Positions 1 to 7,619 of a stretch of 30,026 nt of DNA are shown piece after piece. Origin of the DNA: a virus. The position numbers and the translations under genes are program-made. Under the pieces are notes generated by a model. That model ran no database searches and was not told where the DNA came from. It saw only the letters and a program-made list of their open reading frames with translations. Location: IMG/VR virus record IMGVR_UViG_3300021594_000545, positions 1 to 30,026 of that record, one strand, 5' to 3'. Positions within the stretch are counted from its first letter, which is position 1. Each line of letters opens with the position of its first letter.

Positions 1-756
1 GACACAGAAAATATTAGAGTAAGATATAAGTATGTAGGACCAATTTCTTCAAATTCTAGGGCATTTTGTAGACAAATGATTTCAAGAAATAAAGTTTACA
101 GAATAGAAGATATTGAGAATTTATCAAATCCTGAATTTGGCAATTACAATATATTTTTATATCGTGGATCATTCAATTGTAAACATGCTTGGGTTAGACT
201 AATATACAAACAACAAGGTAATATTAGAAATTCTGGATCTTCATCAAAAGGTGTAATAGATCAAGAAGTTGTCGTTGCGGCAGATACAAGAAACAAAGGA
301 ACAATAGCAGTTGGTGAAACAGGATTATATGCCCCTCGTGATGTAAAAAATCCAAGAAAAGCAACACAAAGACAAAGAGAAAAAGATCGAGACCCAAGAG
401 ATGGATCTCAATTTATTCCAAAATATAATAGAGAACCATTTTCAGAAGATTATTTCGAAGGATTAGAAGATGCATGTTGGGAAGGATATGAACCAATTGG
501 ACTTAAAGAAAAAGATGGTAAAATGGTTCCGAATTGTGTTCCAATTAAAGAAGCCATGGCAATGGAAAAAGAAGAATTTAAAACTTATAATGATTATCCA
601 GAGTCAGCAAAAAATAATGCGTGCAAAGCATTGAGATGGAGAGATGAACATGGTGATGAGGTTAAAGGAATGACACAAGTAGGTTGGATCCGTGCAAACC
701 AATTATGTAAAGGTGAAAACATTTCAGAAGAAACAATTTCAAGAATGAGTGGTTAA
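1..756 (+). CDS. Phage head morphogenesis protein, C-terminal part (5' end outside window)
   Basis: The frame is open from base 1, so the start lies upstream; the ATG at 76 is internal. The visible N-terminal part has a Cys/His pattern (RAFCRQM, then about 35 residues on, NCKHAWVRL) like the C-terminus of Mu F/SPP1 gp7-type minor head proteins, which sit at the portal and act in head assembly. Next comes a GxKxKDGKMVPNCVP motif known from other phage head proteins. The last stretch (YPESAKNNACKALRW..., then RANQLCKGENISEETISRM) is the first half of a small domain that in related phages runs on into the prohead protease. The gene stops inside a perfect 38-bp tandem duplication (717-792). With one copy removed, it reads through in frame into the protease at 783. 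Family assignment is from memory of motifs. Confidence 0.7.
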   Translation, partial: DTENIRVRYKYVGPISSNSRAFCRQMISRNKVYRIEDIENLSNPEFGNYNIFLYRGSFNCKHAWVRLIYKQQGNIRNSGSSSKGVIDQEVVVAADTRNKGTIAVGETGLYAPRDVKNPRKATQRQREKDRDPRDGSQFIPKYNREPFSEDYFEGLEDACWEGYEPIGLKEKDGKMVPNCVPIKEAMAMEKEEFKTYNDYPESAKNNACKALRWRDEHGDEVKGMTQVGWIRANQLCKGENISEETISRMSG

Positions 757-792
757 ACATTTCAGAAGAAACAATTTCAAGAATGAGTGGTT
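717..792. repeat. Perfect 38-bp tandem duplication splitting a head gene
   Basis: Bases 717-754 and 755-792 are identical (AAACATTTCAGAAG... to ...GAATGAGTGGTT). Because 38 is not a multiple of three, the second copy shifts the frame: the first copy ends in the TAA at 754-756, and the second supplies the ATG at 783 that opens the next reading frame. Removing one copy joins ...ISRMSG to FQRHKT without a break. It is either a real duplication or an assembly error. Confidence 0.95.
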
Positions 793-1409
793 TTCAAAGA
801 CATAAAACAAATTCAGAAGTTTCTCCTGAGTTTAAAGATACACCATGGAAAGATAGAGGATATGTTGCATGGTTAGGTTGGGGTGGAACTACAGGAATTG
901 AATGGGCATCAAACAAATTGGAAACAATCAAAAACCAAAAAATGACATTTGCTTATGATGAAGATAAAAAAATCTTGATCGGTGCAGCAATGGTGCCAAA
1001 TAGAATGATTCACCGTTATGACGAACTTGGAAATTTATATTATGTTTATTTTTCAAAAGAAAGTATTGCAAAAATGGCAAAAAAGTTTCTGAAAGAACAA
1101 CGCACTGATGACACGTCCATAGAACATAACGGAATTAAATTAGGAAAAGATAAAGTATTTATATCTGAGTCTTGGATTAGTGAAGATCCAATTTATGATA
1201 AATCACATAAATACGGTTTTTCACTTCCTGAAGGGACTTGGTTTGTAAGCATGAAAGTCAATGATGATAAAGTCTGGAAACTTATAAAATCAAAAACTCT
1301 CAATGGATTTTCTGTTGAAGGATTATTCGCAGAAAAATCAGTTTTCTCAAAAGAAGACAAACAAATAAACCAAATAACGAAAATACTAAAATCAATTAAA
1401 GATGACTAG
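783..1409 (+). CDS. XkdF-like prohead serine protease (S78_2 type)
   Basis: The 208-residue protein has two parts. Residues 1-50 (SGFQRHKTN... GYVAWLGWGG...GIEWASNKL) are the second half of the small domain that starts in the preceding gene. Residues 55-185 look like an XkdF-type head maturation protease: ILIGAAMVPN, then H115 in SIEHNG, S130 in ISESWI, then GTWFVSMKVNDDKVW and GFSVEG. His115 and Ser130 are the expected catalytic pair. Such enzymes cleave scaffold and capsid proteins during head maturation. The ATG at 783 lies in the second copy of the 38-bp repeat, so this start exists only because of the duplication. The natural product is probably a fusion with the upstream gene. The 3' end overlaps the next gene by 8 bases. 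Confidence 0.75.
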   Translation: MSGFQRHKTNSEVSPEFKDTPWKDRGYVAWLGWGGTTGIEWASNKLETIKNQKMTFAYDEDKKILIGAAMVPNRMIHRYDELGNLYYVYFSKESIAKMAKKFLKEQRTDDTSIEHNGIKLGKDKVFISESWISEDPIYDKSHKYGFSLPEGTWFVSMKVNDDKVWKLIKSKTLNGFSVEGLFAEKSVFSKEDKQINQITKILKSIKDD

Positions 1410-2418
1410 TAAACAAGCAATCGAAAAAATCAAAAGATTACTTAGTTTGGAACCACAAAAATTTTATGAGGCGAAAACTGAACAAGGTGTTCAACTCAAA
1501 ATGGAAGGTGAACTTGAACTAGGTGCTCCGATTTATGTTGCAACCGATGAAGGAATGATTCCTGCTCCAGATGGTGTTCACAAACTTGATGATGGTGCTG
1601 AAATTGAAGTCGCAGACGGCAAAATAAGCAAAATCAAAATGGGTGAAATGAAAACCAAAGACGAGATCAAGGAAGTCAAAGATGAAGAGGAAGCAATTGC
1701 AGATGAAAACATGTCTCAGGTTGAATTAGAATTTGGCGATGTTAAACTAAAAAATGGCGAAATAATTCGTATTGGTGGAGATGAACCAAGTGTAGGCTTA
1801 CTTGTAAAAAAAGTAAGTTATGATGGCACATTATCTGCAATCTCTGATGGAGAATATGAAACAACAGGTGGAAAAGTAATTTCAATTGTTGGTGGCGCAA
1901 TTAAAGGTTATCAAGATACCAAAGACTATGAGGCCAGAAAGACAGGTAAATTCGTTGAAGCAAAAACGGCTGATGGTGCAAAAGTGGAATCACCTACTTT
2001 TGACGTTGGCGAATCAATTGATGTTGTAGATCAGGATGGCAAAAAAACTCCGGCACCTGATGGAGAACACCAAGTGGTATTGAAAGATTCTGAAGGCAAT
2101 GATGTTAAAATTCGTGTTATTTCAAAAGATGGAAAAATTGTTGAACGTGAAAACGTTGAAGAAAAACCAGAACAAGAAATGGAAGACGAAAAAATGACAG
2201 AAATTGCAGAACTTTTCAAAAAGGCACTTGAAAAATTTGAAAATAAATTAGACAAAATGGAATCAAGATTTTCAACTCTTGAAACAAAATTTAATAAGTT
2301 TTCAAAAGAACCGGCTGGAGAAAAAGTTTATACCCAAAAAACTATAAATGAAGAGATTCCATCATCTTCAAAATTAGATGGATACAGAAGATTAGTAGAA
2401 ATACTATCTCAAAAATAA
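1402..2418 (+). CDS. Probable capsid scaffolding protein
   Basis: This 338-residue, strongly acidic and lysine-rich protein lies between protease and major capsid gene, the usual place for a scaffold. Its N-terminal two thirds contain repeated short beta-type units: an APDGVHKLDDGAEIEVADGK stretch near residues 53-72 is echoed by APDGEHQV...DGKI near 215-245, and a similar DGEYET..GGKVISIVGGAI lies between. The C-terminal part (about 262-300, EIAELFKKALEKFENKLDK onward) is a predicted coiled coil, followed by a polar tail. The beta repeats with a helical tail match proteins seen upstream of capsid genes in Bacteroidetes phages. Function is inferred from position and architecture, not from a catalytic motif. 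Confidence 0.6.
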   Translation: MTSKQAIEKIKRLLSLEPQKFYEAKTEQGVQLKMEGELELGAPIYVATDEGMIPAPDGVHKLDDGAEIEVADGKISKIKMGEMKTKDEIKEVKDEEEAIADENMSQVELEFGDVKLKNGEIIRIGGDEPSVGLLVKKVSYDGTLSAISDGEYETTGGKVISIVGGAIKGYQDTKDYEARKTGKFVEAKTADGAKVESPTFDVGESIDVVDQDGKKTPAPDGEHQVVLKDSEGNDVKIRVISKDGKIVERENVEEKPEQEMEDEKMTEIAELFKKALEKFENKLDKMESRFSTLETKFNKFSKEPAGEKVYTQKTINEEIPSSSKLDGYRRLVEILSQK

Positions 2419-2441
2419 ATTAGAAAAAAAAACAAACTCAA

Positions 2442-3344
2442 ATGAAAAATTCTTTAAAAAAATTGAACTTTTCTTACGACCTTGCAGGTTTGAGCTCATA
2501 CGTAGACCAATTGTCAACTGATATTATATCTGAGGCGGTTCTTGAACCAATCAGTATGAAATATTTGAATGTCATTCCGGGAATTAAAGGCACACAAAAT
2601 GTCAATCTACTTTCAGAAACTTTGCAAGTTCAAACTGGAACCAACTGTGGTTTCACAAACTCTGGAACAACAGAATTTACTGTGGCTCCATTGACAGTTC
2701 AGGCATATAAGGTGAATCAATCCCTTTGCCTGGAACAATTAAATACACTCTGGCTCGGGCAGTTTTTAAATGCAGGATCTTATAATGAAACTGCACCATT
2801 CGAAGCAGCAATCACAGATTTGCAAACTAAACAAATTAAGCGTTTCAACGAAGATCAATTATGGCAAGCAACTTCTGGTTCAAGCACATATTCTGGTTTC
2901 CTTGAATTATTTGCTAATGCAAACTCTGGAACTGGATTCAATGTTCTTACTGGTCAAACTGCACTTTGTTCCGTGACTGGTTCATCAACTCAACAACAAG
3001 CATACAACGTGCTTACACAAGTTGATAATATTATCAACGGTCTTGATAGAAATATTTTCCAGCGTGATGACGTTGTTATCTATATGTCGTTGAGTCAATT
3101 CAAATGCTACCTTACCGCAATTAGGAACGTTAATAACTTTCATTTCACTGAACCAAAACTTGGTTCAATTTACGAGGTATTCCACCCACAAACTAATTTT
3201 AGAGTTGTAGGTTGTCCTGGTATTGGATCATCTAACAAAATCATTGCAGGTCCCTCCCAATATATGCTAGCAGGCACGGATCTCATGAGCGACGAAGATT
3301 CATTTAGAGCGTGGTGGTCTATGGTGATACGATCACAGCAATAA
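2442..3344 (+). CDS. Major capsid protein (HK97-fold family), C-terminus apparently lost
   Basis: The 300-residue protein matches the remembered pattern of a Bacteroidetes-phage capsid family: NFSYDLAGLSSYVDQLS near the start, GIKGTQNVNLL near residue 48, a Cys-containing middle, RFNEDQLW, RDDVVIYMSLSQF near 207 and YEVFHPQTNFRVVGCPG, then the E-loop/P-domain-like end with GPSQYMLAGTDLMSDEDSFRAWW. In relatives the sequence goes on after the WxS motif with about 20-25 residues of the DNRE-V-R type. Here it ends abruptly in SMVIRSQQ. The next gene starts inside this end, in another frame, and seems to lack its own N-terminus. A deletion or misassembly at about 3320 explains both. The ATG at 2442 follows an A-rich leader. 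Confidence 0.75.
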   Translation: MKNSLKKLNFSYDLAGLSSYVDQLSTDIISEAVLEPISMKYLNVIPGIKGTQNVNLLSETLQVQTGTNCGFTNSGTTEFTVAPLTVQAYKVNQSLCLEQLNTLWLGQFLNAGSYNETAPFEAAITDLQTKQIKRFNEDQLWQATSGSSTYSGFLELFANANSGTGFNVLTGQTALCSVTGSSTQQQAYNVLTQVDNIINGLDRNIFQRDDVVIYMSLSQFKCYLTAIRNVNNFHFTEPKLGSIYEVFHPQTNFRVVGCPGIGSSNKIIAGPSQYMLAGTDLMSDEDSFRAWWSMVIRSQQ

Positions 3345-3739
3345 GTGGCACAGGGACCTTTTACGCTTTTGAGTTAATCCGAACTTCATCTCAATTTACC
3401 GAGACTGTCAACGCTTCTTTAGAAAACGGCACAATTTTTTATACTGATGAACTTACAACTTATTTTGCAAAAATGACACAAGATAAACGAAATGTTTTGA
3501 AGGTGTTAGCACAAAATCAAAAGTTGGCAATTGTATTCTCAGATAATAACGGTACATATTGGTTGATGGGACAGAATTATGGCTCATTCATTAGCGCAGG
3601 TTCACAAGTTAGCGGAAAAGCATTGGGAGATCAAAATGGTCTGAACATGACTTTCCAAGCGCTTGAACAACAACCGATCAATTCACTATCTGGTTCTTTG
3701 GCGTCAATCGCTCAAGGTATCACAGTAGAATCAATCTAA
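3311..3739 (+). CDS. Head-associated structural protein, N-terminally truncated
   Basis: The frame opens at the GTG at 3311, inside the capsid gene, but the protein only looks natural from GDTITAISGTGTFYAFEL onward. The rest (QFTETVNASLENGTIFYTDEL, DKRNVLKVLAQ, LAIVFSDNNGTYWLMG, GKALGDQNGLNMTFQALE) matches a Bacteroidetes-phage family, recalled from memory, in which an N-terminal stretch of about 60 residues normally precedes this point. No ATG with a leader fits a complete protein. It probably sits on the virion (tail tube or head decoration have been suggested for such proteins). The likely cause is the same deletion that shortened the capsid protein. A -1 fusion with the capsid gene is a less likely alternative. 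Confidence 0.5.
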   Translation: MVVYGDTITAISGTGTFYAFELIRTSSQFTETVNASLENGTIFYTDELTTYFAKMTQDKRNVLKVLAQNQKLAIVFSDNNGTYWLMGQNYGSFISAGSQVSGKALGDQNGLNMTFQALEQQPINSLSGSLASIAQGITVESI

Positions 3740-3752
3740 AAAAAAATAAAAT

Positions 3753-3782
3753 GGTATAAGGGGTCTAGTGATCCCTTATATC
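3753..3782 (+). terminator. Strong hairpin after the capsid block
   Basis: GGTATAAGGGGTC pairs with GATCCCTTATATC around a TAGT tetraloop: 13 base pairs, two of them G-T. No T-run follows on the + strand; an A-rich run precedes it, so it would look like a complete terminator only on the - strand. It could be a weak terminator, an RNA-processing or stability element, or an attenuator between the highly expressed capsid genes and the portal genes. Confidence 0.5.
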
Positions 3783-3793
3783 ATATTTAGCCT

Positions 3794-4216
3794 ATGTTAG
3801 TAATAAGACCAAATCAAGTAAATTCTCTTGTCGTCACGGTTAGTCAAAATGCTGAGTTGCCAAATCCAGAATGGTTATTTAGTTTCACACATATATTTTC
3901 AAAACAAAGTGTGCAATTTATACCAACAGATATTTCAACTCATAAGACTAGGTATGATGAATTTTTATTTACAGAAGGTAATGGTGTTGGACAAATAAAT
4001 TTTCCATACCAAGGAGAATATACTTATGGTGTCTTTGAGCAAACTCAAGGATCTGGAAATTTAAATCCAGCACTTGCGTATAATAAAGTTGAAACAGGTA
4101 TGGCAATTGTATTGCCACAAAGTGCACAAACTACAAATGACTTCTATGATGAATATATTTCACCTAATGAAGACAATAGCAATATAATTTTTGCCCCTGG
4201 AGAACTTAATCCATGA
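3794..4216 (+). CDS. Conserved virion-associated protein of unknown function
   Basis: The 140-residue protein has no motif I can assign to a function. It is rich in aromatic beta-strand segments (EWLFSFTHIFS, VQFIPTDIS, TRYDEFLFTE, INFPYQGEYTYGVFEQ) and ends with an acidic DEYISPNEDN tail. Similar short proteins sit between capsid and portal genes in Bacteroidetes phages. The pattern of a beta-sandwich with RYDEF and G-x-Y-x-Y suggests a structural component. The start at 3794 lies 12 bases after the hairpin at 3753-3782, so its translation could be affected by that structure. The next gene follows after 30 bases. Confidence 0.6.
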   Translation: MLVIRPNQVNSLVVTVSQNAELPNPEWLFSFTHIFSKQSVQFIPTDISTHKTRYDEFLFTEGNGVGQINFPYQGEYTYGVFEQTQGSGNLNPALAYNKVETGMAIVLPQSAQTTNDFYDEYISPNEDNSNIIFAPGELNP

Positions 4217-4246
4217 TTATTGAACAAATAATCTATATTTAATAAT

Positions 4247-5446
4247 ATGAGTGAAACAAAAAAAGAATTTGATTTGAAGGTTTTGGACTTTGGTGCTGTT
4301 GCCCAAGTTCCAATAATTGAAGAAAATCTTATAGTAAATACAAGAACTCCTTGGGTTTATTATGGCATCGCAAATCTTGCACCTCAAGAATTGATTAGAC
4401 TTTACAATACAAGTCCAACGCATAGAGCATGTATTACATCAAAATGGTATGCAACAAGAGGAGAAGATATTACACTCAAAAGCCTAGAAGATACAAGACT
4501 TGAAATGGTCAATTCTATTGGTGATAAAGTATATGATCTTTGGAGTAAAGCATGTCTTGATTTTATATTGTATGGTGCATTTGCATTGAATATCGTTTGG
4601 AGAAGAGATCGTGAACAAGGTTTTGAAATGTATTATATGGACGCATCAAAACTGAGAGCCGAAAAATCAGATCTCAATGATAGAATAAATAATTTTTATT
4701 ACTCAGCGGACTGGGCTTTTCCAAAAAAATTCCAACCAAGAAAACTTCCTGCATTTAATCCAAATCATGAAGAAAATTCGCAAGTGTTTTATTATACCAC
4801 TCATAGTTGTGGGAATAATTATTACGCAACACCTTCATATTGGGGCGGCGCCACGGCAATTGCTACACAAATTGAAATTTTTAACTGGCATTTCAATAAC
4901 ATTAAAAATGGCTTAACACCATCTTTATTTGTTTCACTTAATACAGGAATACCAGGACCTGAAGAACGCGAGATGATCTATAATCAAATGAATGCAAAAT
5001 TTGGTGGATCGAACCAGGCTGGAAAATTATTTTTAACTTTTAGTGATTCAAAAGATAATGCCCCAGAAATTACACCTATTTCAAGTAATTCATCTGACAA
5101 AATGTGGGTTGAATTAAATCAAATGGTTCAAGAAACAATCCTTACATCACATCAAATTAGTTCACCAGAACTTTTGGGTATACAAGTTCCAGGATCACTT
5201 GGATCAAGTGAACACCTTGAAGCACAAGATCATTTTCAAAGACTTGTTGTGGCTCCGATCCAGACTGAAATTAAGGCAGTATTTGAAAAGTTATTGGCAC
5301 TTCGTGATGGTGGTGCACCTACAGAAATTGAGATCAAACAATTCCAAATGGTTTCTCTTCCTGATACAAAGCCAATTGAAACTGTCAATGTAAATAAAGA
5401 AGAAGGTGTTGATGTAAATAAAAATGAAACAATAACTGAACAATGA
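4247..5446 (+). CDS. Portal protein
   Basis: The 399-residue protein resembles HK97/PBSX-type portal proteins, which form the dodecameric ring at the packaging vertex. Supporting segments are NLAPQELIRLYNTSPTHRAC near the start, the FILYGAFALNIVWRRD stem-type segment, YMDASKLRAE, a long middle region with YWGGATAIATQIEIFNWHF and a C-terminal half with NAKFGGSNQAGKLFL, then an ISSPELLGIQVPGSLG...HLEAQDHFQ segment typical of these proteins. Its position after the capsid gene, rather than before it, is unusual. The start shares the 16-base sequence ATATTTAATAATATGA with the start of the gene at 17260. The stop overlaps the next start (ATGA). Confidence 0.8.
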   Translation: MSETKKEFDLKVLDFGAVAQVPIIEENLIVNTRTPWVYYGIANLAPQELIRLYNTSPTHRACITSKWYATRGEDITLKSLEDTRLEMVNSIGDKVYDLWSKACLDFILYGAFALNIVWRRDREQGFEMYYMDASKLRAEKSDLNDRINNFYYSADWAFPKKFQPRKLPAFNPNHEENSQVFYYTTHSCGNNYYATPSYWGGATAIATQIEIFNWHFNNIKNGLTPSLFVSLNTGIPGPEEREMIYNQMNAKFGGSNQAGKLFLTFSDSKDNAPEITPISSNSSDKMWVELNQMVQETILTSHQISSPELLGIQVPGSLGSSEHLEAQDHFQRLVVAPIQTEIKAVFEKLLALRDGGAPTEIEIKQFQMVSLPDTKPIETVNVNKEEGVDVNKNETITEQ

Positions 5447-6051
5447 GTCAAGCACTAATTCCTCAGAACATACTTCTCATAAGCGAAACGAAAATTAAAT
5501 CTTTCACTGACATCGACCAAAACGTGACGAGTTCAGTGCTTTTACCTTTCATTGGTGTAGTCCAGCAAACAAAATTGGAATACATAATTGGAGGAAGATA
5601 TTATAAAGAGTTATTGGATCAAGTTTCAGGAAATACTTTAACAACAATCAATAGCAATTTTTTAAATTACTTTGTATCTCCGATGTTGCTGTGGGCAGCG
5701 TATATGGAATGTCTCCCTTCCATTTTCATGAGAATTAAAAATAACGGAATTGTTAACGGATCAGAGCAAACTGTATCAATAAAAGAGATGCAATACATGC
5801 AACAAAGAGCCGATGATAGATCTCAATTTTTTGAACAAAGAATGATTGATGAACTAATTTTTAACTCCAACAATTATCCTCTTGTTTATAGTTGGAATCC
5901 ACAATCAGGCCTTCAACCACACCTCGGAAAAAATTACTTTTCCGGAATCCATTTGTATAATGGAAATAGATATGGAAATTTAAACCCAGACATAATTCCA
6001 AGAGACATGGTAATTTATGGAGACCCAACTTTTTATTGCTGTGGACTATGA
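5443..6051 (+). CDS. Probable head-tail connector (DUF6712-like)
   Basis: The 202-residue protein begins with ISETKIKSFTDIDQNVTSSVLLPFIGVVQQTKLEYIIG, a mostly helical pattern recalled from head-completion proteins encoded next to the portal in Bacteroidetes phages (DUF6712-like). A central helical part contains LLWAAYMECLPSIFMRIKNNG and a glutamine-rich MQYMQQRADDRSQFFEQR helix. The C-terminus is polar and aromatic. Such proteins bridge portal and tail. Its start overlaps the portal stop by ATGA and its own stop overlaps the next ATG, so the three genes are likely translationally coupled. Assignment rests on the N-terminal pattern and position. Confidence 0.6.
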   Translation: MSQALIPQNILLISETKIKSFTDIDQNVTSSVLLPFIGVVQQTKLEYIIGGRYYKELLDQVSGNTLTTINSNFLNYFVSPMLLWAAYMECLPSIFMRIKNNGIVNGSEQTVSIKEMQYMQQRADDRSQFFEQRMIDELIFNSNNYPLVYSWNPQSGLQPHLGKNYFSGIHLYNGNRYGNLNPDIIPRDMVIYGDPTFYCCGL

Positions 6052-6302
6052 CAAATGATTTAATTCTTATCTTATCAAATGCTTTAACTGGTATTGCAGG
6101 TTGGGTAGTTGGTAGAAGAAAACAACAAGTTGAAGTTGAGAATTCTGTATTAAGAAATTTGGAAATTTCTGTAAATCTTTATAAGACAATTATTGATGAT
6201 TTGAAAGAAGAAATCCATAATCTCAATATAAAGATCCAAGAACTTGAAAGAAAAATTGATGAATTACATGCAGAAAATAAACGCCTAAAAGCAAACTTAT
6301 AA
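6048..6302 (+). CDS. Small membrane-anchored coiled-coil protein
   Basis: I place the start at the ATG at 6048, which overlaps the preceding stop as ATGA, rather than at a TTG 12 bases earlier. The 84-residue product has one N-terminal hydrophobic segment (DLILILSNALTGIAGWVVG), then a basic RRKQQ turn, then about 60 residues of coiled coil rich in Leu, Ile, Glu and Lys. A single N-terminal membrane anchor with a long coiled coil is the layout of inner-membrane spanins (Rz-like) and of many small phage proteins of unknown role. No lysis gene is seen next to it, so spanin function is only a possibility. Confidence 0.65.
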   Translation: MTNDLILILSNALTGIAGWVVGRRKQQVEVENSVLRNLEISVNLYKTIIDDLKEEIHNLNIKIQELERKIDELHAENKRLKANL

Positions 6303-6303
6303 A

Positions 6304-6780
6304 ATGCCAATTCCAAAATTACAACCAGGAGAAGACAAAAATAAATATATCTCACGCTGTATCAGTAAAATTAGTGAAGAATATGATCATGACCAAGCGG
6401 TTGCGATATGTATTGGTCAAACACAAAAAATGTCAGAAGATATTTTTGTTCTTAAACCTAAAAAGGCAGAAAATAGAGGAATCTATTTAAGTAGATGCAT
6501 GAAAAATAATAAAATGAGACTTCAATTTCCTTCAATGAAAGAAAGAGGTGCATTTTGTTTATCATCATTTAATGAATTTTATAAGTATTGGCAAAAGCAA
6601 GAAGACTTCGGAGATATTCCGAAAGACTCAACACTTGGCCAATGTATTGCTCAAGAAAAATCAAAAGGTTCAGATTATAGAACGGCGTATGCCAAATGCT
6701 CAACGAAGGTTGTTGCACCAAGTGGCCCAGTTGTCCTCTCTGATGACGACGATATTATAGAAGAACCCGTTTTATCTTAA
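6304..6780 (+). CDS. Protein with three cysteine-pair modules, unknown function
   Basis: The 158-residue protein repeats a short module three times, each with two cysteines: C19/C36 (PIPKLQPGEDKNKYISRC ... AVAIC), C65/C85 (RGIYLSRC ... ERGAFC) and C114/C132 (TLGQC ... AYAKC). The first matches the P-x-P...GE...FI-x-RC...D-x-x-x-A-x-x-I-C pattern found in some phage head and portal-linked proteins. The spacing of the pairs suggests zinc binding or disulfides. The last 20 residues are acidic. It ends 13 bases from the end of a convergent leftward gene, so the rightward transcription unit stops here. Function is unknown. Confidence 0.6.
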   Translation: MPIPKLQPGEDKNKYISRCISKISEEYDHDQAVAICIGQTQKMSEDIFVLKPKKAENRGIYLSRCMKNNKMRLQFPSMKERGAFCLSSFNEFYKYWQKQEDFGDIPKDSTLGQCIAQEKSKGSDYRTAYAKCSTKVVAPSGPVVLSDDDDIIEEPVLS

Positions 6781-6793
6781 TTGATATATTATA

Positions 6794-7321
6794 CTAGTTC
6801 ATTAAAACATGGTCAGATTTTGACCCTAATGAGTCAAATAATTGTCTATATTGTTTTTGTGTGAGTTCATAAAATGGACCCACAGTTTGTTTTCCTGTTT
6901 TTGTATCCACAGTTATTTTATTTTGTAAACTTTTGTAGAAGATCTCAAATAACAATTCATCACTAGGATCTTCTGGTTGAATATCATTGGACTCATTTTT
7001 TTGCCAGAAATAATCTTCTGTTATATCAACTTGAACAAAGTTTAGTTTTGATGGGTGAACACGACCTTGAACTGTGTATACATTTACACCTTGGTATGAA
7101 TTTTGATTATGATCACTTCCAATTTGTGCCTCAGATTCAAATATAACCATACCCAACTTTGATATTTTTTTGCCTCTAATAGTTTCACGGTCTAATACCC
7201 ATTCCAAGGCATCTTCACTATTATCACAAGCATATATTAAGTTGTCAATCCTACTTGGGATCAAACCATATTTCTTGATTTGATACATTTTGTCATAAGT
7301 GAAAGCATGAAATAGTTTCAT
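6794..7321 (-). CDS. Hypothetical protein, possible ADP-ribosyltransferase-like fold
   Basis: The 175-residue protein opens with KLFHAFTYDKMYQIKKYGLIPSR, then IYACDNSEDALEW. This resembles the start of small ADP-ribosyltransferase-like or RNA 2'-phosphotransferase-like domains (His in the first strand, a GLxP turn, then a strand with a downstream ED-A helix). A glutamate late in the domain would be needed for catalysis; candidates exist but I cannot place one with confidence. It is the last gene of the leftward block and begins in the same ACAACTATG context as the genes starting at 7607 and 8984. It could equally be an inactive or unrelated protein. Confidence 0.55.
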   Translation of the reverse strand: MKLFHAFTYDKMYQIKKYGLIPSRIDNLIYACDNSEDALEWVLDRETIRGKKISKLGMVIFESEAQIGSDHNQNSYQGVNVYTVQGRVHPSKLNFVQVDITEDYFWQKNESNDIQPEDPSDELLFEIFYKSLQNKITVDTKTGKQTVGPFYELTQKQYRQLFDSLGSKSDHVLMN

Positions 7322-7334
7322 AGTTGTTTAGTTT

Positions 7335-7607
7335 TTAGGAAGTTAAAATTTTTTTTCTACTTTTAATTGTCTTGTTTACTTTAACCAATCTTTCCCAATT
7401 GTCAAGAAAGCAAACATAAGATCCTATGAGACCTTGTTTATCTCTCAACTCAAAAAATACTTGAAAGTCGGTAATTTCTACATTGGACAAAATATAATGT
7501 AAATTTCCGACTAAAAACCATCTTTCTTTTAAATATTTGTCGGTACCTTTCAAAGGTTTAATTTCCCAAAGGGGTAAATCGTGTTCAATAAAAACATGCA
7601 TTTTCAT
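7335..7607 (-). CDS. Hypothetical protein, 90 residues
   Basis: I recognise no family. The product has alternating hydrophobic strands (HVFIEHDLPLWEIKPL, RWFLVGNLHYIL, VEITDFQVFFELRD, LIGSYVCFLD) and a strongly basic C-terminus (KVNKTIKSRKKIL), which suggests a small beta-rich fold with a nucleic-acid-binding or polar tail. The ATG at 7607 is in an ACAACTATG context. A second ATG two codons on could also be used. It lies 13 bases from its leftward neighbour and 12 from its upstream neighbour, so it is part of one transcript. Confidence 0.6.
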   Translation of the reverse strand: MKMHVFIEHDLPLWEIKPLKGTDKYLKERWFLVGNLHYILSNVEITDFQVFFELRDKQGLIGSYVCFLDNWERLVKVNKTIKSRKKILTS

Positions 7608-7619
7608 AGTTGTATAGTT

